A stretch of DNA of 64,000 nt from NCBI GenBank assembly GCA_013398015.1, contig VZRR01006626.1:1-64000 (forward strand), read 5' to 3'. The stretch's first letter is position 1. Each line of letters opens with the position of its first letter. This document shows, piece after piece, positions 25,433-33,784 of this stretch. The notes beneath the pieces were generated by a model, which was not told the DNA's origin, did no database searches, and saw only the letters and a program-made list of their open reading frames with translations. A program made the translations under genes and the position numbers. Source of the stretch: Oreocharis arfaki. Its lineage: Eukaryota; Chordata; Aves; Passeriformes; Paramythiidae.

Positions 25433-26327
25433 NNNNNNNNNNNNNNNNNNNNNNNNNNNNNNNNNNNNNNNNNNNNNNNNNNNNNNNNNNNNNNNNNNNN
25501 NNNNNNNNNNNNNNNNNNNNNNNNNNNNNNNNNNNNNNNNNNNNNNNNNNNNNNNNNNNNNNNNNNNNNNNNNNNNNNNNNNNNNNNNNNNNNNNNNNNN
25601 NNNNNNNNNNNNNNNNNNNNNNNNNNNNNNNNNNNNNNNNNNNNNNNNNNNNNNNNNNNNNNNNNNNNNNNNNNNNNNNNNNNNNNNNNNNNNNNNNNNN
25701 NNNNNNNNNNNNNNNNNNNNNNNNNNNNNNNNNNNNNNNNNNNNNNNNNNNNNNNNNNNNNNNNNNNNNNNNNNNNNNNNNNNNNNNNNNNNNNNNNNNN
25801 NNNNNNNNNNNNNNNNNNNNNNNNNNNNNNNNNNNNNNNNNNNNNNNNNNNNNNNNNNNNNNNNNNNNNNNNNNNNNNNNNNNNNNNNNNNNNNNNNNNN
25901 NNNNNNNNNNNNNNNNNNNNNNNNNNNNNNNNNNNNNNNNNNNNNNNNNNNNNNNNNNNNNNNNNNNNNNNNNNNNNNNNNNNNNNNNNNNNNNNNNNNN
26001 NNNNNNNNNNNNNNNNNNNNNNNNNNNNNNNNNNNNNNNNNNNNNNNNNNNNNNNNNNNNNNNNNNNNNNNNNNNNNNNNNNNNNNNNNNNNNNNNNNNN
26101 NNNNNNNNNNNNNNNNNNNNNNNNNNNNNNNNNNNNNNNNNNNNNNNNNNNNNNNNNNNNNNNNNNNNNNNNNNNNNNNNNNNNNNNNNNNNNNNNNNNN
26201 NNNNNNNNNNNNNNNNNNNNNNNNNNNNNNNNNNNNNNNNNNNNNNNNNNNNNNNNNNNNNNNNNNNNNNNNNNNNNNNNNNNNNNNNNNNNNNNNNNNN
26301 NNNNNNNNNNNNNNNNNNNNNNNNNNN
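25433..26327. other. Assembly gap (895 Ns)
   Basis: An uninterrupted run of N. It begins inside the LTR and ends inside sequence already present at 24297, so the true content may be nothing, or an unresolved repeat. Confidence 0.99.
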
Positions 26328-27533
26328 GAGAGAGGATTTCTCTGGGTCTACCCCTTCGAAGACTGGTGGTAAGACACATTGAATCCTAAGTTATACTATT
26401 TCTTAGCTAGCTGTATTTCTAATGGTACCTTTAACTCCATGTGTATATTAATAGTAATCCCTTTTGTTTTTCCTCTGTGTAGTAATAGTCTGGTTTAAGT
26501 CTTACGTCTGTTAATTTTGTGTCTATTAAATAAATAATCCATTTCATAATAGACTGGATCAGCCATTATTAAAGACCCTACAAATTAGAGTAGATTTTGG
26601 AGTGCTGGCCACTCCAATACAGTGACTGCCTGTTGCCAGAGGCCTAGGCAACATACAGGATCTGATTTAAACTTACATAATTCCATTCATAACACTGTCC
26701 AAGGACATCAAGGGTAATGAAAAAAGCTTCTATAGCTTCTCTATATGTTGGCAATAAAAAAAGGCTAAGGAAAATGTGGGTCCTCTCAGAAAGGATATGG
26801 GAGACCTGGTTATCCAGGACATGGAGAAGACTGAGGTACTCAATGACTTTTTTGCATCAGTCTTCACCAACACATGCTTCAGTCACACTGCATAAGGAGA
26901 AAAGAGAAACTGGGAGAAAGAAGGGCCTCCCACTCTAGGAGAAGATCAGGTTCAAAACCATCTAGGGAACCTGAAGATACACAAGTCCATTGAACCTGAT
27001 GAGATTTTTCCACGGTTCCTGAGGCAACAGTCCAAGGATGTGACTAAGCCACTATCTATCACACTTGAGAAGTTGTAGCATTCCATTAAAGTTCCCACCT
27101 GCTGCAATGGTTAAGTCCACAGTGCATCCCCCGAAGTTGTTTTAAAAGTGATCTCCCCCCTCACCGTGCTAGAAGGTTCCCTTTCCCTCGGTTTCCCACA
27201 GTCCCCTCCCCTCCCCTCCCCTTTTCCGTTGGTCCCTGTTTTGTCTCTCCACCTTACCCGCCCCCCCCCAGCCCCCAAGCCCCTAGGTTATTGGTTGCCA
27301 AGGTTCTGCCCACCTGGGAGCCCTTGGGGAAAAATGCCAGGCGCCCGTTTGTGCACCCTTTTTGCCTCTGCTTTTTCAGAGCAGTTTGTTCGCGGGCCAC
27401 GTGGGCTCTAAATAAACGGCTTTGGAACCCCATGCAAAGGATCCCTCTTGCCTTTTCTTCTCCTGGCATGCGGAACCATGCGTGTGTGGCAGCTTGTGCC
27501 CAACTGCGAGGGGGAGACTGTTTGCTTGTGCCT
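26328..27533. repeat. Duplicated segment, copy B
   Basis: Repeats 24297-25432 at +2031 and continues about 70 bases further into the LTR. It stops at a single N (27534), after which sequence already seen at 26898 restarts. The last bases before the N differ slightly from the full LTR, as expected at a low-quality contig end. Confidence 0.9.
27100..27533 (+). repeat. Proviral LTR, truncated duplicate (copy B)
   Basis: The first 434 bases of the LTR, ending at the N in 27534. Same as the 5' LTR except near the break (GAGGGGGAG for GAGGGTGAG, and CCT at the end). Confidence 0.88.
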
Positions 27534-27534
27534 N

Positions 27535-27736
27535 AGAAAAGAGAAACTGGGAGAAAGAAGGGCCTCCCACTCTAGGAGAAGATCAGGTTCAAAACCATCT
27601 AGGGAACCTGAAGATACACAAGTCCATTGAACCTGATGAGATTTTTCCACGGTTCCTGAGGCAACAGTCCAAGGATGTGACTAAGCCACTATCTATCACA
27701 CTTGAGAAGTTGTAGCATTCCATTAAAGTTCCCACC
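27535..27736 (+). repeat. CR1 LINE left flank of the provirus (copy C)
   Basis: The third copy of the CR1 piece, directly joined to the complete provirus, so this is the copy that shows the true left junction. It repeats 26898-27099 at +637. Confidence 0.88.
27731..27736 (+). repeat. Left target-site duplication
   Basis: CCCACC directly before the LTR. It matches CCCACT at 34959-34964 at five of six bases. Six bases is usual for alpha- and betaretroviral integration. The CR1 sequence reads across without loss when one copy is removed. Confidence 0.85.
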
Positions 27737-28258
27737 TGCTGCAATGGTTAAGTCCACAGTGCATCCCCCGAAGTTGTTTTAAAAGTGATCTCCCCCCTCA
27801 CCGTGCTAGAAGGTTCCCTTTCCCTCGGTTTCCCACAGTCCCCTCCCCTCCCCTCCCCTTTTCCGTTGGTCCCTGTTTTGTCTCTCCACCTTACCCGCCC
27901 CCCCCCAGCCCCCAAGCCCCTAGGTTATTGGTTGCCAAGGTTCTGCCCACCTGGGAGCCCTTGGGGAAAAATGCCAGGCGCCCGTTTGTGCACCCTTTTT
28001 GCCTCTGCTTTTTCAGAGCAGTTTGTTCGCGGGCCACGTGGGCTCTAAATAAACGGCTTTGGAACCCCATGCAAAGGATCCCTCTTGCCTTTTCTTCTCC
28101 TGGCATGCGGAACCATGCGTGTGTGGCAGCTTGTGCCCAACTGCGAGGGTGAGACTGTTTGCTTGTGCAGGTGCTAGCGAGGCACTGCCAAAGGGACTCC
28201 ATGAGGGACCCTGTGGGAGAAGCGTGACTACAGTCCATCATCCCCATGCACCGCGACA
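27737..28258 (+). repeat. 5' LTR of the provirus
   Basis: 522 bases from TGCTGCAATGG to CCGCGACA. U3 has C-rich tracts (CCCCTCCCCTCCCC). AATAAA stands at 28048-28053 within CTCTAAATAAACGG, which could serve as polyadenylation signal and as a poor TATA element. A GC-rich tail leads to the primer-binding site. It is the same length as the 3' LTR at 34437. Confidence 0.93.
28048..28053 (+). terminator. LTR polyadenylation signal AATAAA
   Basis: AATAAA in the 5' LTR. The equivalent signal in the 3' LTR is at 34747-34752 and would end viral transcripts. The related solo LTR has GAATAAAG at the same place. Confidence 0.6.
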
Positions 28259-28260
28259 CC

Positions 28261-28278
28261 TGGCGCACTGAACTTGGA
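28261..28278 (+). other. Primer-binding site
   Basis: TGGCGCACTGAACTTGGA lies two bases after the LTR. TGG matches the CCA end of a tRNA. The next bases resemble the TGGCGCC start of lysine-type primer sites only in part, so the primer tRNA is not assigned. Confidence 0.65.
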
Positions 28279-28681
28279 CCTCAGCTGAAGTCCGTGGAAG
28301 TGTCCCTGGAGAGCAGAAAGCTCCTAGGAGTCGCAGTTTGGCGTTGCTGGAAATCCTGACGGGAACTCTAAATCTTGTCAAACGACCTGAACGGATTGGC
28401 CGACAACCCTTTTAGTGTGAAAGGACCGGTCGAAAAAGCAGAGAACCATCCATTGAAATTTCTTCCTTTGCCCGGGACCTGGGAGCCAAAGGGCTCGATC
28501 AGAGCCGGCATGGCTCGGGGAGCTAGTGAAAGTGCTCAGCCAGTAGCTTCGGAGCCGGGGAAGCCAGTGAAACTCAGAGGTGAATGAAGCTGAGAAAAGC
28601 TCTGTCTGGGTCCCCTTTTTTTACCTTTCCTTTTACTAGTCTTTTTCTCTCGGTGGCTGGGGGAGGCTTTTCTGGAGAGAG
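28279..28681 (+). other. Proviral leader (5' untranslated region)
   Basis: Sequence between the primer site and the gag ATG. A 70-codon frame at 28375-28587 shows no known domain. The packaging signal and major splice donor of such viruses would lie here but cannot be picked out by eye. Confidence 0.6.
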
Positions 28682-30127
28682 ATGGGTGCTAGGTTCTCAA
28701 TCCCACAGAAAGAGGTTTTTCTACAAGTTAGAAGTACCCTAAAAGCAAGGAATATCCGGTTCTCTAAGAAGCTCTTAAAACACTTTATGCACTGGATCCT
28801 CTTCTATTTCCTGAACATTACCATCAATTCAGTTAAAGATCCCGCATTTTGGGATTGGGTTATTGAGAGACTAGAGTTTCTGAGGCAGGGCGGAGATGAG
28901 TCAGTTAGTAAATTCTTTCCTCTGTCAATTTTAATTTATAAGGCGGTTTCGGAATCAGTGAATGAGGCTACGATGCCAGAAAATTCCGATCCCCAGGCTG
29001 AAGACACCCCTTCCCTCTCCTCCACTCCCCTATCCCCCCCACTGAGTTTACAAGACAGTGACAGTAATGTAGCCTGCCTTGCCATCTTACCCTTCCCAGA
29101 TCCAGCTTTTCCCACCTCTATCCCAGACCACGCAGCCGCTCAACATGGCAGCGACTGCTTGGTCCCCCGCAACCTCCCTCCACTTCTCCCCGCACACGTG
29201 ACCACGCTTGGCCCCTCCCCTGCGTCGGTGTGTGTAGCAGCACCGGGACCTCCCCACACAGGAAAACCCTTTCCTGCTGCAGACCCTGCTTACACGGGAA
29301 ACCCCTTTCATGTTCCCAGCTCCCCCCATATCCCTGCTCCCTCCATCAGTGCCTCCGCCCACAACCACGCCTCCCCTTTTGGTTCCCACGCCTCCCCCTC
29401 TGGTTCCCATGGTCACTCAAACTGGGAAGAGAGCAGAGACTGGGAGTTTATGGCCGCTCCAGTCGTATACAGAAGACAGGGACAAAATCCCCAGTGGGAA
29501 CCATTCCTGTACACCAACTTAAAAGAGCTGTGTAAGGCAGCCAAAGACTTTGGAAGGGAATCCTCCTATTTTAAAAGCCTGGTGCAGGCCATTTTCACTG
29601 TGAATACCTTAGTGCCACATGATCTAAAAAATACCATGTTGTGCCTGCTCTCTCCAATTGAATGTCTGTTATGGAAGAGAACATGGAAAAGGCTGCTCTT
29701 TGATCTCAGCACGAGTTACCAGGGAGACCCCAACAAACCACAGTTAACCCTAGAGCAGCTTTGCGGGGAAGGCAACCTCAGGCAGCCGAAGGATCCGGCC
29801 CAGAATCTCCTGGAGCTGGTCCTAGGAGACATAAAGCAAGCTGCAGCAAGGGCTTTGTCCCTCACCCCTGTGAATTCCACCCCCTCTGTCAGCTTTTCTC
29901 ATGTCATGCAGATCTCAAATGAGTCATTTATCAGCTCCGTTGATTGCTTAGCGGTGGCGGTGGAGACCCAGGTAGAGAGTGAAGAAGTTCAGAGGGAGTT
30001 ACTCAGAACATTGGTGAGAGATAATGCCAATGAAAAACGCCGCAGTGTCATAAGAGCTATCCCCCTGGACCCTGCCCCCACTCTTGATCAGATGGTGGAA
30101 GCATGCACAAAAATGGTATCCGAATAG
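28682..30127 (+). CDS. gag: Gag polyprotein, matrix and capsid part, open frame
   Basis: 481 codons without a break. It starts MGARFS, giving a glycine at position 2 that fits N-myristoylation of retroviral matrix for membrane targeting. Residues 1-95 look like a helical matrix domain. About 98-255 is a Pro/Ser/His-rich linker with repeated short blocks (TGKPF/TGNPF; GSHASP). About 260-481 resembles a betaretroviral capsid, with the VYRRQGQNPQWEPF region followed by helical segments and a C-terminal part where the major homology region would sit. TAG at 30125-30127 ends it before the nucleocapsid zinc knuckle, which survives in another frame, so the protein would lack NC. No clear PPxY or PTAP late motif. 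It is notable that this part is open while the downstream genes are heavily broken. Confidence 0.85.
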   Translation: MGARFSIPQKEVFLQVRSTLKARNIRFSKKLLKHFMHWILFYFLNITINSVKDPAFWDWVIERLEFLRQGGDESVSKFFPLSILIYKAVSESVNEATMPENSDPQAEDTPSLSSTPLSPPLSLQDSDSNVACLAILPFPDPAFPTSIPDHAAAQHGSDCLVPRNLPPLLPAHVTTLGPSPASVCVAAPGPPHTGKPFPAADPAYTGNPFHVPSSPHIPAPSISASAHNHASPFGSHASPSGSHGHSNWEESRDWEFMAAPVVYRRQGQNPQWEPFLYTNLKELCKAAKDFGRESSYFKSLVQAIFTVNTLVPHDLKNTMLCLLSPIECLLWKRTWKRLLFDLSTSYQGDPNKPQLTLEQLCGEGNLRQPKDPAQNLLELVLGDIKQAAARALSLTPVNSTPSVSFSHVMQISNESFISSVDCLAVAVETQVESEEVQRELLRTLVRDNANEKRRSVIRAIPLDPAPTLDQMVEACTKMVSE

Positions 30128-30341
30128 CCCACAACTAACAAAAGTTTTCAAAAGAGGGCGGTGGGGGCAATAACAACAGGAAAGAGACAATAAGGAAAGG
30201 CCCCGGTGTTTCAATTGTGGAAGTTTCCAACACTTTGCAAAAAACTGCCCTGAACCCAAAAGGTCTAACGGAAATGGAAAGCCTGTTTTTACAGGCTGTT
30301 CTACCTGCCAACACCACCAGCCGCAGGGAAACGAGCAGTGA
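30128..30341 (+). pseudogene. gag: Gag nucleocapsid remnant with zinc knuckle
   Basis: A CCHC zinc knuckle (CFNCGSFQHFAKNC, spacing C-2-C-4-H-4-C) is encoded at 30207-30248. It is in a different frame from the upstream gag frame and behind the TAG at 30125. A glycine/asparagine-rich stretch before it (30151-30180) reads in a third frame, so more than one indel is likely. A second motif begins with C-x2-C (GCSTC) but lacks the full spacing. In a working virus NC binds and packages genomic RNA. Here it cannot be made as part of Gag. Confidence 0.82.
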
Positions 30342-30760
30342 AGCGCGGCATGGCCCTGCGCGATGACAGCAAATCAACGGCCATCTCTCCCTGCCCTGCG
30401 ACCCACGCCATAGACTGTGATTCCTCGCTGCAGTGGGGAGCAGGCAAAAGACTTCTACTTGTGAGTACCTGTGCACACCATTTCCACGATAGGGTCCAGC
30501 GACACATACACGCAGGTTTTAAAGAGCCTTTGAACCAGACAGTAGGCATTCTAGTGGTCGGAGATACCAGGCAAGGTCCACCTGAACTCTCTATTTTGCC
30601 TGAGGTGCACAGGGTGGACCCCAGTGGGCATGTACAAGTTACTGTCTCCTGTAACAACACCCCCTGTCTCCTGTAACAACACCCCCTGGTTCCTACCAAA
30701 AGGTCAAGCGGTAGCACAGGCTATCATCCTGCCTGAAGACCACCCCAGGTGCCACAGGAC
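30338..30760 (+). pseudogene. dUTPase-like segment of the pro gene, frameshifted
   Basis: The frame 30338-30676 holds a stretch with the layout of a betaretroviral dUTPase: a TVGILVVG strand, an ILPEVHRVDPSGHVQVTV strand pair, then, in the next frame, a KGQAVAQAIILPE strand (30699-30737). The enzyme hydrolyses dUTP. Key catalytic motifs are poorly kept, so activity is unlikely. A perfect 22-bp tandem duplication (30642-30663 and 30664-30685) shifts the frame. The peptide VSCNNTP is read in one frame from the first copy and in the next frame from the second. The dUTPase assignment rests on pattern and position only. Confidence 0.6.
30642..30685 (+). repeat. 22-bp perfect tandem duplication causing a frameshift
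   Basis: Two exact adjacent units of CTGTCTCCTGTAACAACACC plus two C. Because 22 is not a multiple of three, the frame changes from that of 30338 to that of 30624, exactly the shift seen between the two halves of the gene. Confidence 0.95.
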
Positions 30761-31127
30761 GCTGTCCATATGGTGGGCAGAAATAGTGGGACAGGACAAG
30801 CTGACCCTCAATTGTAAACTGTGTAATGGCAAGTCCACAGCAACACTGATGGGGATGGTAGACAGGGGGGCAGACATCACCATCATATCCAACGCAGAGT
30901 AGCCACAACAGTAGGAACTTAAACCAATGGCTGGCACAGTTACTGGGATTGGGGGATCAGCAACATCCATGAGAAGCACGAGTAATATCATTATTGAGGG
31001 CCCGGACAGGCACACAGCATCCATCAGACCATTTGTCATCCCATCAGGGTTCACACTGTGGGGCAGGGACCTACTTTCTCAATGGGGGACTCAGCTAATA
31101 ATCCCACCTCCATCCCGAGATTTTTAG
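30761..31127 (+). pseudogene. pro: Retroviral aspartic protease, inactivated
   Basis: The frame has the retropepsin order: an active-site loop VDRGADITIIS (30858-30890), a flap-like glycine-rich stretch (GTVTGIGG) and the C-terminal GRDLLSQWG. The active-site triplet reads Asp-Arg-Gly (30861-30869), where retropepsins have Asp-Thr/Ser-Gly. This substitution should abolish catalysis. Two TAG stops at 30900-30902 and 30912-30914 interrupt the frame just after the active site. The TAG at 31125-31127 looks like the natural pro end, since the pol frame overlaps it from at least 31058 in the -1 frame, as in betaretroviruses. The protease normally matures Gag and Pol. Confidence 0.85.
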
Positions 31128-32317
31128 CCGGGATCACTGGAGAGCACGCTGCTCCACCTCTCACATTGAAGACAAACAAAGCTGTCTGGATCGACCGGTG
31201 GTCCCTGTCCGCTGAAGAGCTGCATGCACTTGAGTCCCTTGTAGAGGAACAACTAGCCAAGGGCCATCTTGTTTCCACAAATAGCCCCTGGAATTCACCT
31301 GTCTTTGTGTAAAAAAACCAGGCAAAGACAAGTGGAGGCTTCTCCATGACCTCAGAAAGATTAATGAAGTCATTGAGAATATGGGCCCCCTGCAACCCGG
31401 CTTGCCCTCTCCCTCAATGCTCCCCCAACAGTGGAAGCTTGCTATCGTAGATATAAAAGACTGCTTCTTTACTATCCCCCTACACCCATGAGATGCCCCC
31501 CGGTTTACCTTCTCTGTGCCATCCCTGAACCAACAGGCCCCCATGCGTAGGTACCACTGGCTAGTCCTGCCCCAAGGTATGAAAAGCTCTCAAACGATCT
31601 GCCAGTGGTATGTTGCACGCGTCCTGTCCCCAATCTGAAAACAGTTCCCCAAGGCCATCCTATTCCACTATATGGATGACATCTTGATCTGGGCACCTGA
31701 CGACAACTACCTGGACTTGACTCTCAAAGAGACAGTCCAAGCCATCGAAAAGGCAGGGTTTGAAACCCAAACCAAAAAGATCCAGCGTACCTGCCCATGG
31801 ACTTACCTGGGACTCTGCATCAGTGAGCAGACTGTTGTACCCCAGCAGCTCACCATCAACGACAACCCAAAGCCCCTCCCCGATCTCCACCAGCTCTGCG
31901 AGTCGATAAACTGGGTCCGTCCGGTGCTGGCCATTATGATGGAAGACCTTGCACCCCTGTTCGACCTTTGTGAGGACCTGGACTCACCACGTACCATCAC
32001 AGCGGAGGCCCGGGAAGCCATCGGTAAGGTGCAACTCACCGTGTCTCCCCGACAGGCCCACCGGACACCTACCTTTTAATTTCATTGTTCTAGGCAACAC
32101 ACCTAGATTCTATGGGTTGATCTTTCAGTGGGGCGCAGCACAGAAAGACGCTCTCATGATCATAGAGTGGATCTTCCTGTGGCATCAACTGTCCAAGACT
32201 ATCACCACGCCACAGGAATCGATGGCTCAAACAATTATGAAGGCCAGAGTTTGCCTCCATACCCTCTCTGGGTGCAATTTTGCAGGCATACACCTGCCAT
32301 TAACAACTGGTGATTGA
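31058..32317 (+). pseudogene. pol: Reverse transcriptase, multiply disrupted
   Basis: Reverse transcriptase landmarks appear in order: a WPLT-region equivalent with LVEEQLAKGHL and SPWNSPVFV, LLHDLRKIN, VDIKDCFF with a catalytic aspartate, the LPQGMKSS motif, and HYMDD (YMDD at 31669-31680). Connection-domain text follows (NWVRPVL, FNFIVLGNTPRFYG). Breaks: a one-base loss near 31310 moves the frame, TGA at 31489-31491 and 31636-31638, a further frame change between about 32045 and 32080, and adjacent TGA TAG at 32315-32320. The catalytic YMDD is intact, but no full enzyme can be read. It would copy viral RNA to DNA in the particle. Confidence 0.92.
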
Positions 32318-32880
32318 TAGCATTTGCTCTGGACAAACAAACACCTCCAGTTCACTCTAGACAGCTACATGGGCCAAATTTCAGTCCACAAACCCAAGCA
32401 CAGTCTGTTCGACACAACATTCAATCTAACTCCAAAATTGTTACAAAGCTGGACTCCACTCAAAGCTCTAACAGTTTTTACAGATGGCTCAGGAGCATCC
32501 CATAAGTCAGTGATGACTTGGCAGGATCCTGAGACTCAGATATAGGAATCTGATGTCCAAGTGGTGGAGGGATCCCCATAGATTGTGGAATTAGCAGCCG
32601 TGGTTAGAGCATTTGAAAAATTTCGAGAGCCACTTGATTTAGTTACCGATTCAGCCTATGCAGCTGGTGTGACTGTCAGAGCAGAACATGCCCTGTTAAA
32701 AGAAGTAGCAAATCCCAAATTATATTGATTGCTCTCGAAATTGGCATACCTTCTCTCCCACCATGAACAACCTTATCATGTGATGCGTGTGAGATCACAC
32801 ACAGACTTGCCAGGACCCATCACAGAGGGAAACCAGAGAGCTGATGCTCTGGCCATGGCTGTGCACAGTCACAGCTTACC
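32318..32880 (+). pseudogene. pol: RNase H domain, two stops
   Basis: In the same frame as the end of RT, the four acidic positions of a type I RNase H are visible: FTDGSG (Asp), a Glu in VELAAVVRAFE, TDSAYA (Asp) and NQRADALA (Asp). The catalytic set is therefore retained. TAG at 32543-32545 and TGA at 32726-32728 interrupt the frame. The domain normally degrades RNA in RNA-DNA hybrids during reverse transcription. It passes into integrase with no change of frame. Confidence 0.9.
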
Positions 32881-33784
32881 TGACACTTTTGCTCAAGCGA
32901 AGTTGAGCCATCAGTTCTTCCACCAGAATGTTCCTGCCTTCATTAGGATGTTTAACATTTACAGAGATCAAGCAAGGGCAATTGCAGCAACATGCCCTAA
33001 CTATCAGAATTATCAGGTACCATCGTTAGGCACAGGGGTAAACCCCTGGAGCCTCAGCAGCTGCCAGTTATGGCAAACAGATGTCACCCATGTCCCCCAG
33101 TTTGGGAAACTGAAATATGTCCATGTTTCAGTGGACACCTTTTTCGGAGCTGTTTTTGCATCTGCCCATGCCAGAGAAAAGGCCAAGCACGTAACAAAAC
33201 ACTTTCTCCTTGCCTTTTCCACCTTGGGCATGCCTAAAGAAGTAAAAACAGATAGTGGCCCTGCATATGTTTCTGGCAAACGACAAGATTTCTTTAGTCA
33301 GTGGGGCATCCAACACACCGCTGGCATACCCCACTCCCCCACGGAGCAATCCATCATCGAAAGGACCCACCAAACCCTCAAATGAGTCCTTGACCAACAG
33401 CACGGAGGTGTGGAGATCAATTCTCCTGTTGTGAGACTCTGCAAAGCTCTTTTTACCATCAATTTCTTGAACAATTCCTTCTCAGAACCTACCCCCCCAG
33501 TTTTCAGGCATTTCACCAACTCGACCCAAGCTAAATTAAAGGAACAACTGCCAGTGTTGGTCAAGGATCTGGAAAGCCATCAAATTCAGGGACCCTTTTC
33601 ACTCATCACCTGGGGGAGGGGATATGCTTGTGTTTCCACATCAGCAGGTCTGAAATCGGTGCCAGGAAAGAATGTAAAGCCCTACCTTGGACCACTAACT
33701 ACAGCTCCTGATGCCACAAGAAAAGGCACAGAAGACAGTGACACTAAAACCAACAAAGAAGAGACAAGTGCCGCCTGGAGGTGA
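32881..33784 (+). pseudogene. pol: Integrase, catalytic triad kept, zinc site and frame damaged
   Basis: The N-terminal zinc domain shows the His pair (SHQFFHQ), but the Cys pair reads CPNY. The second cysteine is tyrosine (TAT, 33002-33004), so the HHCC site is broken. The core keeps D,D-35-E: Asp in QTDVTH (33080-33082), Asp in TDSGPAY (33251-33253) and Glu in IIERTH (33359-33361). There are 56 residues between the Asps and 35 from the second Asp to the Glu. TGA at 33383-33385 cuts the frame just after the core. The C-terminal DNA-binding region (TWGRGYACVST) follows in the same frame to the stop at 33782-33784. Its role is joining viral DNA to host DNA. Confidence 0.93.

Noticed and set aside
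25260..26389. Open frames of 321-370 codons
   Set aside because: They run through the 895-N gap. Almost every residue is unknown.
24297..28170. A true tandem triplication of the proviral left flank
   Set aside because: The copies look identical and every joint is an N gap or a single N. An assembly artefact is simpler.
28261..28278. Assignment of the primer tRNA
   Set aside because: The sequence starts like a lysine-type primer site but departs after six bases. Without a tRNA alignment the name would be a guess.
29087..29535. Second and third frames inside gag
   Set aside because: Shadows of the Pro/Ser-rich linker of gag. Low-complexity translations only.
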